Assembly (NCBI RefSeq): GCF_007827365.1
Contig: NZ_VISI01000002.1
Span: 997,001-1,061,000 of the forward strand
From: Olleya sp. Hel_I_94
GTDB lineage: Bacteria; Bacteroidota; Bacteroidia; Flavobacteriales; Flavobacteriaceae
DNA length: 64,000 nt
Direction: 5' to 3'
In this document: positions 51,350 to 60,692 of the stretch, one piece after another
Position numbering within the stretch: the stretch's first letter is position 1
How the letters are laid out: each line of letters starts with the position of its first letter
Position numbers and translations under genes: made by a program
The notes under the pieces: generated by a model
The model's input: the letters and a program-made list of their open reading frames with translations, nothing else
The model's database searches: none
Told to the model about the DNA's origin: nothing

Positions 51350-54202
51350 TTACTTGCTTAAATACATTTTTCGTCTTGCATATAAATCGTAAAACTGATC
51401 ATCTTTTAAATCGTCTATAAACAAAATACTTTCTCCAGTACTTTTCATTTCTGGCCCAAGTTTTTTATTGACATTATGAAATTTATTAAAAGAAAACACT
51501 GGCTGTTTAATAGCATAACCTTTTAACTGTGGGTTAAAATTAAAGTCAGTAACTTTCTTTTCGCCTAACATAACTTTAGTTGCATAATTTACATAAGGCT
51601 CTCCATAGGCTTTAGAAATAAATGGAACTGTACGTGATGCTCTTGGATTAGCTTCAATGATGTAAACTATATCATCTTTAATAGCAAACTGTATATTAAT
51701 TAACCCAACCGTATTTAATGCTAATGCAATTTTCTTGGTATGGTCTTTTATTTGCTGCATTACAAACTCTCCTAAATTAAAAGGTGGTAATGTTGCGTTA
51801 CTATCACCTGAGTGGATTCCGCAAGGCTCTATATGCTCCATTATACCAATGATGTAAACATTTTCTCCGTCGCAAATAGCATCTGCTTCAGCTTCAATAG
51901 CTCCATCAAGATAATGGTCTAATAACAGTTGATTTCCAGGCATACGTCTTAATAAATCAACGACATGCTCCTCTAAATCTTGTTTATTAATTACAATCTT
52001 CATCCCTTGTCCTCCAAGTACGTATGAAGGTCTAACTAATATTGGAAAATCTAGCACGTCTGCAATTGCAGCTGCTTCATCTGCAGTTGTAGCAATATCA
52101 AATTCTGGATAAGGAATATTGTTTTCTTTAAGCATGTTAGAAAACAACCCTCTATCTTCCGCTAAATCTAGAGCTTCAAAACTAGTTCCTAAAATTTTAA
52201 TTCCGTATTTAGATAGTTTTTCAGCAAGTTTTAAAGCGGTTTGTCCACCTAATTGCACGATAACACCTTCTGGTTTTTCATGTCTAATGATGTCATAGAT
52301 ATGTTCCCAAAAAACGGGTTCAAAATATAATTTATCTGCTGTGTCAAAGTCTGTAGATACTGTTTCTGGATTACAGTTAATCATGATGGTTTCATAACCA
52401 CATTCTGTAGCAGCTAATACACCATGTACACAACAATAATCAAACTCGATACCTTGTCCAATCCTGTTTGGTCCTGATCCTAAAACGATAACTTTTTTCT
52501 TATCAGAAACTATACTTTCATTATGCGCATAACGTGTTCCATCAGCTGTTTCTACATCATTTTCAAATGTTGAGTAATAGTAAGGTGTTTTAGCTTCAAA
52601 CTCGGCAGCACAAGTATCTACAAGTTTGTAAACACGATTAATACCTAACTCGTCCCTTTTATTATATACTTGACTTTCTAAACAGCCTAACATATGTGCT
52701 ATTTGTCTGTCTCCATACCCTTTTTGTTTAGCTTCTAGAAGTAAATCTCTTTGGATGGTGTCTATTTTAAAGGTCGAAATTTCTTTTTGCAATTGGTGCA
52801 ATTCTTCATATTGACGTAAAAACCACATGTCAATTTTAGTAATTTCATGTATACGACTTAAAGGAATTCCCATTTGAATGGCATCATAAATTACAAACAC
52901 GCGATCCCAACTTGCGTAGGTTAGCTTTTCAATAATTTGTTCGTAATTAGTATAACCTTTACCGTCAGCACCTAAACCATTACGTTTAATCTCTAAAGAT
53001 TGTGTTGCTTTATGAAGTGCTTCCTGAAAAGAACGTCCAATACCCATAACCTCTCCTACTGACTTCATTTGCAGTCCTAGTGTACGATCACTTCCTTCAA
53101 ACTTATCAAAATTCCAACGTGGTATTTTAACAATTACATAATCTAAAGTTGGCTCAAATAATGCTGATGTAGATTTAGTAATTTGGTTTTCTAACTCATC
53201 TAAATGATAACCTATAGCTAATTTTGCAGCTATTTTTGCAATTGGATATCCTGTTGCTTTACTAGCTAAAGCTGAAGAACGAGATACACGAGGATTAATC
53301 TCGATAGCAATTATATCTTCGTTTTCATCTGGACTAACTGCAAATTGTACGTTACAACCACCAGCAAAGTCACCAATATTACGCATCATATGGATAGCCA
53401 TATCACGCATTTTTTGATATGTTTTATCACTTAATGTCATTGCAGGAGCAACAGTAATGGAGTCTCCTGTGTGGATCCCTATTGGATCCATATTTTCAAT
53501 AGAACAAATAATTACTACATTATCATTAGAATCTCTTAGTAATTCAAGCTCGTATTCTTTCCAGCCAATTAAGGCTTTGTCAATCATGACTTCGTGAATT
53601 GGAGAAATTTCTAATCCACGTGTTAATAACTCGTCAAAATCTTCTTCTTTATATACAAAAGAAGCTCCTGCTCCACCCAATGTAAATGAAGCTCTTATAA
53701 TTAATGGAAACCCAAACTCTTGGGCAATTTCTTTACCTTTAAGGTATGATGTCGCAGTTGCTTGAGGAGCCATAGGCACACCTATTTTAAGCATTAACTC
53801 TCTAAACTGTTCTCTATCCTCTGTAATATTAATAGCGTCAATATTGACACCTATAATCTCTACATCAAAGTCTTTCCAAATGCCTTTTTCATCTGCTTCA
53901 ATACATAAATTAAGTGCAGTTTGTCCACCCATTGTAGGTAGTACTGCATCAATTTGAGGATGTTCTTTTAAAATTTGAACAATAGACTTTGTATTAAGAG
54001 GCAACAAATATACATGATCAGCCATACTTGGGTCTGTCATGATTGTTGCTGGATTAGAATTGATTAAAATAGTTTCGATTCCGTCTTCTCTTAAAGATCT
54101 TAGTGCTTGCGTACCAGAGTAATCAAACTCACAGGCTTGCCCAATAACGATAGGACCTGAACCAATAATAAGAATAGACTTTAACTTAGGATTTTTTGGC
54201 AT
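51350..54202 (-). CDS. carB: Carbamoyl-phosphate synthase large subunit, without C-terminal allosteric domain
   Basis: Start chosen at ATG 54202 (MPKNPKLKSILIIGSGPIVI), giving 950 residues. Two ATP-grasp halves are complete: the first has IGSGPIVIGQACEFDYSGTQA and NPRVSRSSALASKATGYPIA, the second GSGPNRIGQGIEFDYCCVH and EANPRASRTVPFISKAYG. The enzyme ends at FIDDLKDDQFYDLYARRKMY, where the E. coli protein (about 1073 residues) continues into the MGS-like allosteric domain that binds UMP, IMP and ornithine. carA is not adjacent. Supplies carbamoyl phosphate for pyrimidines and arginine. Confidence 0.95.
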   Translation of the reverse strand: MPKNPKLKSILIIGSGPIVIGQACEFDYSGTQALRSLREDGIETILINSNPATIMTDPSMADHVYLLPLNTKSIVQILKEHPQIDAVLPTMGGQTALNLCIEADEKGIWKDFDVEIIGVNIDAINITEDREQFRELMLKIGVPMAPQATATSYLKGKEIAQEFGFPLIIRASFTLGGAGASFVYKEEDFDELLTRGLEISPIHEVMIDKALIGWKEYELELLRDSNDNVVIICSIENMDPIGIHTGDSITVAPAMTLSDKTYQKMRDMAIHMMRNIGDFAGGCNVQFAVSPDENEDIIAIEINPRVSRSSALASKATGYPIAKIAAKLAIGYHLDELENQITKSTSALFEPTLDYVIVKIPRWNFDKFEGSDRTLGLQMKSVGEVMGIGRSFQEALHKATQSLEIKRNGLGADGKGYTNYEQIIEKLTYASWDRVFVIYDAIQMGIPLSRIHEITKIDMWFLRQYEELHQLQKEISTFKIDTIQRDLLLEAKQKGYGDRQIAHMLGCLESQVYNKRDELGINRVYKLVDTCAAEFEAKTPYYYSTFENDVETADGTRYAHNESIVSDKKKVIVLGSGPNRIGQGIEFDYCCVHGVLAATECGYETIMINCNPETVSTDFDTADKLYFEPVFWEHIYDIIRHEKPEGVIVQLGGQTALKLAEKLSKYGIKILGTSFEALDLAEDRGLFSNMLKENNIPYPEFDIATTADEAAAIADVLDFPILVRPSYVLGGQGMKIVINKQDLEEHVVDLLRRMPGNQLLLDHYLDGAIEAEADAICDGENVYIIGIMEHIEPCGIHSGDSNATLPPFNLGEFVMQQIKDHTKKIALALNTVGLINIQFAIKDDIVYIIEANPRASRTVPFISKAYGEPYVNYATKVMLGEKKVTDFNFNPQLKGYAIKQPVFSFNKFHNVNKKLGPEMKSTGESILFIDDLKDDQFYDLYARRKMYLSK

Positions 54203-54248
54203 TTTAGTTTGTTTTTTTCGATTATCAAAAATAGTAATTATTAGATAC

Positions 54249-54280
54249 AAAAAAAGGCGTTACACCTAAGTAACGCCTTT
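54249..54280 (-). terminator. Terminator of rpmH
   Basis: AAAGGCGTTAC and GTAACGCCTTT around ACCTAA, with a T-run on the minus strand. It separates rpmH from carB, so carB must have its own promoter. A TATTTTTG at 54226-54233 on the minus strand may be its -7 box. Confidence 0.85.
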
Positions 54281-54303
54281 AAAATGTTAACAATTGTTAA
54301 ACA

Positions 54304-54465
54304 TTATTTTTTATGTCTAGTTTCAGATGAAACAGATATTTTCTTTCTTCCTTTAGCACGACGACGAGCTAATACCTTTCTACCATTAGCAGAAGCCATT
54401 CTTTCTCTAAAACCATGTTTATTTCTTCTTTTTCTCTTTGATGGCTGAAACGTTCTTTTTGGCAT
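54304..54465 (-). CDS. rpmH: 50S ribosomal protein L34
   Basis: Only 53 residues, so easily missed. [20 protein letters not shown] starts the protein and [20 protein letters not shown] follows, the textbook L34 sequence with a short flavobacterial C-terminal tail ending RHKK. Transcribed from a near-consensus promoter upstream and ended by a strong hairpin. dnaA and rnpA, neighbours in many bacteria, are not here. Confidence 0.97.
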   Translation of the reverse strand: MPKRTFQPSKRKRRNKHGFRERMASANGRKVLARRRAKGRKKISVSSETRHKK

Positions 54466-54534
54466 TGTCTTATTTTTTTAAAATCTGAATAGTATATGTT
54501 TTATTTAGTTTTATGCTTTACGTAAAACTGAGCG

Positions 54535-54564
54535 CAAATATACAACGAGTTTTTTATTTCACAA
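54535..54564 (-). promoter_or_regulatory. Bacteroidetes-type promoter of rpmH
   Basis: On the minus strand: TTG (54564-54562), 19-nt spacer, TATATTTG (54542-54535), an exact TTG-N19-TAnnTTTG match. Predicted start near 54528, about 63 nt before rpmH. Confidence 0.75.
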
Positions 54565-54676
54565 ACCTAATTTAAAAAATATTTTTAAAGATTTTTTTAG
54601 TTTCTTTGTACTCCAATAAAAATAACGCTTAAAAACGTTACAAATCAAGTAATACAAGACTTTTAAAATTTAAAAA

Positions 54677-55255
54677 ATGTACAATAAAGTAATAAAACTA
54701 ATATTAGCAATCGGAATTTTTGGTGTAGCCATCTGGCAATTTGTGGAAGGAAACATCGGTAATGGTATCATGTACATCTTTTTAGCCCTAATATTTGTCT
54801 TCTTATATTTTAAAAATGAATTTATTTTATTAGCTTTTTTAAGATTGAGAAAACAAGATTTTCCTGGTGCTAAAAAATGGTTAGATAAAATTAAAAATCC
54901 AGATACTGCTTTAGTTAAAAAGCAACAAGGGTATTATAACTTTTTAAATGGTATTATGGTTTCTCAGGATAATATGACTGAAGCTGAACGTTATTTTAAA
55001 AAAGCAGAGCAATTAGGTTTATCTATGGATCATGATATGGCAATGGTTAAACTTAATTTAGCTGGAGTTGCAATGTCTAAAAGAAGAAAGCAAGAAGCAG
55101 TTACATTATTAGCCGAAGCACAAAAGCTTGATAAACAAGGTATGTTAACTGATCAAATAAAAATGATGAAAGAAAACATGAAACGCGCACAAGCACCTAA
55201 ACAACACTTTGGTCAAGGTGGATCAATACGTGCACAAAAAAGACGTAGTAGATAA
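54677..55255 (+). CDS. Membrane-anchored TPR-like protein
   Basis: 192 residues. Two N-terminal transmembrane helices (VIKLILAIGIFGVAIWQFV and GIMYIFLALIFVFLYF), then helical repeats (about 60-165) with TPR character: FPGAKKWLDKIKNPDTALVKK, NMTEAERYFKKAEQLGLSMD, KQEAVTLLAEAQKLDKQG. Strongly basic C-terminus (RAQKRRSR). Probably a scaffold on the inner membrane; partners unknown. Single gene with terminator. Confidence 0.75.
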   Translation: MYNKVIKLILAIGIFGVAIWQFVEGNIGNGIMYIFLALIFVFLYFKNEFILLAFLRLRKQDFPGAKKWLDKIKNPDTALVKKQQGYYNFLNGIMVSQDNMTEAERYFKKAEQLGLSMDHDMAMVKLNLAGVAMSKRRKQEAVTLLAEAQKLDKQGMLTDQIKMMKENMKRAQAPKQHFGQGGSIRAQKRRSR

Positions 55256-55272
55256 TTATTCTTTTATAAATT

Positions 55273-55316
55273 AAAAAGGGTCAAACTAATTAAAACTAGT
55301 TTGACCTTTTTTTTTT
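55273..55316. terminator. Bidirectional terminator
   Basis: AAAAAGG(G)TCAAACTA and TAGTTTGACCTTTTT with one bulged G. Between the TPR-like gene and cls, overlapping the cls stop codon. Confidence 0.8.
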
Positions 55317-56772
55317 ACAGTAAAGGCGCCCAAAGTCTACAATAGGCTTCTTGTATACGCTTAATATTAGATCGCTCTGTCCATTGCTCTAGATTAACTT
55401 GGATAGCACTTTCTAGGTCATTATTAAATATGCTTTTAGCTTCAATTGCTTTTTCTTTATTATAGATAAGCGCGTTGATTTCAAAATTAATATTAAAGCT
55501 TCTGTAGTCCATATTACAGGTTCCTATAGTTGTAAAGACATCATCCACAACCATAGTTTTAGCATGAATAAAGCCTTTTTCATATCTATAAATTTTGACA
55601 TTGGCTTCTAATAATTGTTCTAGATATGAGTTTGTGGCATGTTTTGCTGTCCACGAGTCCGATTTATCTGGAATTAGAAGCTTAACATCTACTCCACTTT
55701 TTGATGCCACTTGCATAGCTGTAATGATTTGATCATTAGGAATAAAATAAGGCGTTGTTATGTACACGTAATCTTCGGCAGTTACAATTGCAAAAAATAT
55801 AGCTTCCATAATATTAGCCCAGTCTGTATCTGGACCACTTGCTGCTATTTGTACTGGAGTAATTGTTTTAACCTTGTTTTGCGGAAAAAACGAACGGTTT
55901 AATGTCAAGCTAGTATCTGCTACAAAATTCCAATTGGTTAAAAATTGAGTTTGTAAGGTAAAAACAGATTCGCCAATAATTTTTAAATGTGTATCTCTCC
56001 AATAGTCTTTATTTTTGGGATAATTAACGTAAGTATCAGATACATTTATTCCGCCTACATAACCTATTTCACCATCTATAATCACAATTTTTCTGTGATT
56101 TCTATAATTCATTTTACCTGTAAATCTAGGAAACAATACTGGCATAAAAGCAAAATATTGTACTCCAGCATTGGTTAGTTTTTTCTTCATTTTAGAAGAA
56201 ATTTTACTACCTACATCGTCAAAACTAAGTCTTACCGTTACGCCTTCCTTGGCTTTTTTACACAATAGATCTAAAAATCTAGTACCTATTTTATCGTCTT
56301 TTAAAATGTAATATTCAATATGAATATGTTTTTTAGCAGTGTCAATATCCTTAAAAAGCTTCTCAAATTTATTTTCGCCATTAATTATGATTTCTACATC
56401 ATTAAATTTAGTTAATGGTGATTTATCATTTTTTTGAAGCAGATGAATTAATCTAATTTGATCTTCGTCAATTTTAGCTTCGTATTGCGTTAAGGATTCT
56501 GGCTGAATCTTTAAATCTTTATTAATAGATTGTATTAAATGGTTATTTAACACGTCTTTTCGATTAAAAATCTTATCCTTTCTATACTCTTGACCAAAAA
56601 AGTAATAAACTACTAATCCAAAAAAAGGAAACACTAACAATACAATGATGTACGTTAGTGTTTTTGTTGGATTTATTGATTTAAATAAAATAGTGGCAAC
56701 TGCAATTATTACCAATATGTAATTGATAACAATTGCTATAGTCCACCAATTTTGAGTAAAAAAATCAAGCAT
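55315..56772 (-). CDS. cls: Cardiolipin synthase
   Basis: 485 residues. Two N-terminal transmembrane helices (WWTIAIVINYILVIIAVATI and LTYIIVLLVFPFFGLVVYYFFG), then two phospholipase-D HKD motifs: NHRKIVIIDGEIGYVGG and IHAKTMVVDDVFTTIGTCNMDYRSF. Condenses two phosphatidylglycerol molecules into cardiolipin at the inner membrane. Directly abuts the lytic transglycosylase gene (no gap), suggesting an envelope-related operon. Confidence 0.95.
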   Translation of the reverse strand: MLDFFTQNWWTIAIVINYILVIIAVATILFKSINPTKTLTYIIVLLVFPFFGLVVYYFFGQEYRKDKIFNRKDVLNNHLIQSINKDLKIQPESLTQYEAKIDEDQIRLIHLLQKNDKSPLTKFNDVEIIINGENKFEKLFKDIDTAKKHIHIEYYILKDDKIGTRFLDLLCKKAKEGVTVRLSFDDVGSKISSKMKKKLTNAGVQYFAFMPVLFPRFTGKMNYRNHRKIVIIDGEIGYVGGINVSDTYVNYPKNKDYWRDTHLKIIGESVFTLQTQFLTNWNFVADTSLTLNRSFFPQNKVKTITPVQIAASGPDTDWANIMEAIFFAIVTAEDYVYITTPYFIPNDQIITAMQVASKSGVDVKLLIPDKSDSWTAKHATNSYLEQLLEANVKIYRYEKGFIHAKTMVVDDVFTTIGTCNMDYRSFNINFEINALIYNKEKAIEAKSIFNNDLESAIQVNLEQWTERSNIKRIQEAYCRLWAPLL

Positions 56773-57702
56773 TTATGGATTAGTTTGGTAGTAACCCTCT
56801 CTTGGGATATCAATAAAATATTGTTTTCTAGAACTATTATTTAAATGAGGTTCTCTTAACCAAGGGTTGTGTAATTTTAATATTTTATAGTTTATGCCAA
56901 ATTGCTTAGCAAAACCTGCAAAGTCAGTTACTGCAGTATCTACAGCTACTTGATAGGTTGGCACTGCTTTATACAAATCTTTGTCTCTAAAATTAAATCC
57001 ATAAGCATCTGGATTAGATAAAATTTCTTTTAAAGCTATTATTCTAAACACATACCTTCCTGTTTCTTCACCTAAAAGCAAATCATAATAACTAGTCACA
57101 TCTTGTTCTTTTAAGCGTCTAGAAATACCATAATTACCTGCATTATATGCTGCTGCTGCAGATGTCCAAGATCCTAAACTTTCTTTAGCTTTTTTTAAAT
57201 AATCACAAGCTACTTCTGTGGCTTTTTCTAAATTATAACGTTCGTCTACATTATCGTTTACTTCTAATCCATGTTCGCGACCTGTTGCTTTCATGATTTG
57301 CCAAAACCCACTTGCTCCTGCTGGAGAACGTGCATCTGTTAAACCACTTTCAATAACTGCCAAATATTTAAAATCGTCTGGTATCCCGTTTTTTGCTAAA
57401 ATAGGCTCGATAATAGGGAAATATTTTTTGGCACGCTTAAACATTAACAAACCATTAGATTGCCAATAGGTATTAACTAATAGCTCTTTATCCATGCGCT
57501 CATAAATATCTGGATTTGATAATGGTACAGCTTCTCCTGCAAACTCCAAATAGCTTGGCATTTGAATTGCGTATACATTATAATCGTTTATTATTTTTTT
57601 CTCAAAATTCTCGTCAGTAGGAGCGTCTTGATAGGCGTTAATAAATAACAATCCTAAAACGCCTAAGCCAACAATAGCTAAACTTTTTTGTACAATCTTC
57701 AT
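56773..57702 (-). CDS. Lytic transglycosylase (SLT domain)
   Basis: 309 residues. Signal/anchor VQKSLAIVGLGVLGLLFINAY. SLT catalytic domain around residues 95-230: YLAVIESGLTDARSPAGASGFWQIM contains the catalytic Glu and the GASGFWQ motif, followed by ERYNLEKATEVACDYL and WTSAAAAYNAGNYGI. Cleaves peptidoglycan between MurNAc and GlcNAc. No LysM domain is seen, although the MltD-like layout is otherwise similar. Its stop touches the cls start. Confidence 0.93.
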   Translation of the reverse strand: MKIVQKSLAIVGLGVLGLLFINAYQDAPTDENFEKKIINDYNVYAIQMPSYLEFAGEAVPLSNPDIYERMDKELLVNTYWQSNGLLMFKRAKKYFPIIEPILAKNGIPDDFKYLAVIESGLTDARSPAGASGFWQIMKATGREHGLEVNDNVDERYNLEKATEVACDYLKKAKESLGSWTSAAAAYNAGNYGISRRLKEQDVTSYYDLLLGEETGRYVFRIIALKEILSNPDAYGFNFRDKDLYKAVPTYQVAVDTAVTDFAGFAKQFGINYKILKLHNPWLREPHLNNSSRKQYFIDIPREGYYQTNP

Positions 57703-57753
57703 CTTCTTATCTTTTGTTTAAATTTAAAATTTTTTATTCAAACCACTTAATAT

Positions 57754-58413
57754 TTAAGCGATTAGTTTTGGTAAGTTTTCATTAAACCATTTATATTTAT
57801 TAATAATCATGATATGTGTACCTCCTTTTATACTTACGCATGCTCCTAAATTAGCGAAAGGAAATACTTTATCATTGTCACCATGAATATGGATTACATT
57901 ATCTAATGCTTGGTCTTGATCCCAACAAACCACTTGCTGTATTGCCCAATCCAGATACATTTTATCGCTTACCGACAAATATTTTTTATATAACTCAATA
58001 CGTTTAGTTATAGTATTACCAAACGCATATTTAGCCAATAAATCAACATTACTAAGTAATTGTGTGGGTAGTATTTTATATGCTTTTGTCATACGCAACA
58101 GACGCATTCTTTTAGGCAACTCGTGTTTGGTCTTTACACTGGATACTATTATAATTTTATTGTACTTAATATACTTACTCATTTCTTGCACTAAAATCCC
58201 TCCAAAAGATACACCTAAAAGTACTGGATTATCATGTTTTACATCTTCACACATGCGTTTTGCATAGCTAGATAATGTTTCATTTGGATTGGGTAATTTC
58301 CATTCTAACCAGTAAATTTTAAATTGATTTTCCGGTAATTTAATGTGCTCAAATATCGTAGGATTAGCAGCCATACCAGGCATTAGATAAACAGGTATTA
58401 CTTCTTGATTCAT
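57754..58413 (-). CDS. Alpha/beta hydrolase, cytosolic
   Basis: 219 residues. Oxyanion region YLMPGMAANPTIFEHI, nucleophile elbow GVSFGG (Ser near residue 90), acid IHIHGDNDKVFP and C-terminal catalytic His in KGGTHIMI: complete triad. A short lid lies between (MRLLRMTKAYKILPTQLLS). No signal peptide. Likely esterase or lipase-like; substrate unknown. Heads the minus-strand run into the transglycosylase and cls. Confidence 0.88.
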   Translation of the reverse strand: MNQEVIPVYLMPGMAANPTIFEHIKLPENQFKIYWLEWKLPNPNETLSSYAKRMCEDVKHDNPVLLGVSFGGILVQEMSKYIKYNKIIIVSSVKTKHELPKRMRLLRMTKAYKILPTQLLSNVDLLAKYAFGNTITKRIELYKKYLSVSDKMYLDWAIQQVVCWDQDQALDNVIHIHGDNDKVFPFANLGACVSIKGGTHIMIINKYKWFNENLPKLIA

Positions 58414-58537
58414 AAGCTTTTAACAATAAACAAACACAGTGCTATTAGATTTTTGAGTATCTTTGTGCTGTAAAGCTATAAAATAGTTTGGTACTATTTT
58501 TGAAACTCCCCTAATAATTAATAAAACTTTATACATT

Positions 58538-58834
58538 ATGATTGATGCAGCTGAGTTAGTTGACAATGATTTTTTACGTCAATTTGAACTGAAAATTGAT
58601 AATCATTTCGCTAAAATAGAATACTCTTTACAAGAAAGAAAAATCTTTTTAACTAAATTAATAGTGCCTGAGGAGCAGGATAATGAAGATTTTGTAAACG
58701 AGTTTTTAAAAATTGTTTTTGACAATATTGAAGAACGTAATTTAAGCGTAATGCCTACCAGTCCAGAAATAGCAAAATTTATGAGGCGCAATAGGCAATA
58801 CAAAAAACTTTTACCTGTAGGTGTCAGAATCTAA
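58538..58834 (+). CDS. Small GNAT-like N-acetyltransferase
   Basis: 98 residues. DNHFAKIEYSLQERKIFLTKLIVPEE is followed by NEDFVNEFLKIVFDNIEERNLSVMPTSPEIAKFMRRNRQYKKL, the truncated GNAT fold of the NATD1/YjdJ-like (acetyltransf_CG) group. A TATCTTTG element (58458-58465) 72 bp upstream fits a -7 box. Acceptor unknown. Followed by a terminator. Confidence 0.8.
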   Translation: MIDAAELVDNDFLRQFELKIDNHFAKIEYSLQERKIFLTKLIVPEEQDNEDFVNEFLKIVFDNIEERNLSVMPTSPEIAKFMRRNRQYKKLLPVGVRI

Positions 58835-58857
58835 CTTTTACAATAAAAACATAATTA

Positions 58858-58889
58858 AAACCGAAGCTAATACCTTCGGTTTTTTTTTG
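58858..58889 (+). terminator. Terminator of the GNAT-like gene
   Basis: AACCGAAG and CTTCGGTT around a 7-nt loop, followed by a run of nine T. Confidence 0.9.
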
Positions 58890-59056
58890 AAATAAACATT
58901 ATACTAATTATAGTTATGCTACTAAAAACAATTAAACTATGCTAAAACTATAAAAAAAAGAATTAGCTATATTGTGTATATTTACACTATATAATTTTAG
59001 TTTAAAAAAAGCACTTTTCTTTACACTAAAAAAAAAGAAACAGTAATAACAGCACC

Positions 59057-60676
59057 TTGACAACTATTATAACTAACAAAGCATTACCTATATATAGCTT
59101 AATTTTTATTTTTACCTTTTTAGTATCTTGTAAGGATACTAAAAAGGTAAACAATGACCATTTAGTTTTTAGATATAACGAACACAAAAACATAGGATCA
59201 CTAGATCCTGCATTTGCAAAAGACAACGCAGATATTTGGGCAATCCATCAATTATTTAATGGATTGGTTCACATGGATGACAGTTTACATGTTAAACCCA
59301 GCATTGCTAAAAACTGGACACTATCAGATAATGGTTTAAGCTATAATTTTGTACTAAAAAACAATGTCTATTTTCATAAACATAAATTATTTGGTAAGGA
59401 TTCTACCAGACTAGTTACTGCTTCTGACTTTGAATATAGTTTTAACCGATTGTTGGATAAAAATATAGCGTCGTCAGGTCAGTGGATTTTTAATAAAGTA
59501 AACACCTTTAAAGCGATAAACGACACCATTTTTAATATTACTTTAAAACAACCTTTTCCTGCATTTTTGGGTTTGTTAACAATGAAGTATTGTAGTGTGG
59601 TCCCTAAAGAAATAACAGAATACTATGGTAGTGATTTTAGATCAAATCCAATAGGCACAGGTCCTTTTAAATTTAAGCGCTGGGAAGAAAACATCAAACT
59701 GGTTTTTAGAAAAAATGAAAACTATTTTGAAACTTCTAAAGATGGTCAAAAACTACCACATTTGGAAGCTGTAGCTATTACCTTTTTACCTGATAAGCAG
59801 AGTGAATTTATGCAATTTATTCAAGGTAATTTAGACTTTTTAAACAGCTTAGACGCCTCTTATCAAGATGAAATATTGACTACAAATGGAGAATTAAGAG
59901 ATAAATATATTAATATTATAAACATAAATAGAGGTCCTTACTTAAATACAGAATATTTGGCTTTTTATATGGATTCTGATTTAAATGAAATCCAATCCAA
60001 ACAAATACGTGAAGCTATAAATTATGGCTTTGACAGAAAAAAAATGATGACCTATTTACGTAACGGAATTGGAATAGCTGCAAATGGTGGATTTATACCA
60101 AAAGGGTTACCAGGTTACAATGCTAATATTGGATACACTTACCAACCCGTAAAAGCAAAAAAACTTATTGCTGAATACAAAGCACAAAACAATAATAGAA
60201 CGCCAGAAGTAACAATTACTACCACTAGTAATTATCTTAACTTTTGCGAATACATACAACGCGAGCTTATTAAAATTGGTTTAAATATAAAGGTAGATGT
60301 CATTCCTGCATCAACTTTAAAAGAAGGTAAAGCCAACGGAAAATTAGATTTATTTAGAGCTAGTTGGGTTGCAGATTATCCAGACGCTCAAAATTATCTA
60401 TCATTATTTTATTCAGAAAATTTTGCGCCAAATGGTCCAAATTATACTCATTTTAGCAATACTGATTTTGATAAATGGTACAACCAAGCTTTTAATACTA
60501 CTGAGGCATCTGAAAGAACTAAATTGTATACCAAAATGGATAGTTTGGTTATAAAAAATGCTCCTATAGTGCCTTTATACTATGATGAAGTGATTAGATT
60601 TACTCAAAAAAATGTTATTGGACTAGGCAATAATCCTATCAATTTATTAGAATTAAAGCATGTTAAGAAACAATAG
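59057..60676 (+). CDS. Extracellular peptide-binding lipoprotein (SBP family 5)
   Basis: 539 residues, TTG start at 59057. Lipobox FLVSC (Cys near residue 24). SBP_bac_5 core: NIGSLDPAFAKDNADIWAIHQLFNGLVHMD, KPSIAKNWTLSDNGLSYNFVLKNNVYFH, NPIGTGPFKFKRWEENI, and AINYGFDRKKMMTYLRNG. Related to OppA/DppA. No permease or ATPase genes are adjacent, so it either serves a remote transporter or has another role. Codons around the lipobox form a perfect 17-bp inverted repeat (59111-59151). Confidence 0.9.
   Translation: MTTIITNKALPIYSLIFIFTFLVSCKDTKKVNNDHLVFRYNEHKNIGSLDPAFAKDNADIWAIHQLFNGLVHMDDSLHVKPSIAKNWTLSDNGLSYNFVLKNNVYFHKHKLFGKDSTRLVTASDFEYSFNRLLDKNIASSGQWIFNKVNTFKAINDTIFNITLKQPFPAFLGLLTMKYCSVVPKEITEYYGSDFRSNPIGTGPFKFKRWEENIKLVFRKNENYFETSKDGQKLPHLEAVAITFLPDKQSEFMQFIQGNLDFLNSLDASYQDEILTTNGELRDKYINIININRGPYLNTEYLAFYMDSDLNEIQSKQIREAINYGFDRKKMMTYLRNGIGIAANGGFIPKGLPGYNANIGYTYQPVKAKKLIAEYKAQNNNRTPEVTITTTSNYLNFCEYIQRELIKIGLNIKVDVIPASTLKEGKANGKLDLFRASWVADYPDAQNYLSLFYSENFAPNGPNYTHFSNTDFDKWYNQAFNTTEASERTKLYTKMDSLVIKNAPIVPLYYDEVIRFTQKNVIGLGNNPINLLELKHVKKQ
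59111..59151 (+). repeat. Perfect 17-bp inverted repeat inside the peptide-binding gene
   Basis: TTTACCTTTTTAGTATC (59111-59127) and GATACTAAAAAGGTAAA (59135-59151) are exact reverse complements with a 7-nt loop TTGTAAG. It spans the codons for the lipobox Cys and the next residues. It would form a stable hairpin in the mRNA about 55 nt downstream of the start codon. Confidence 0.9.
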
Positions 60677-60692
60677 TTAATCGATTTGATTT

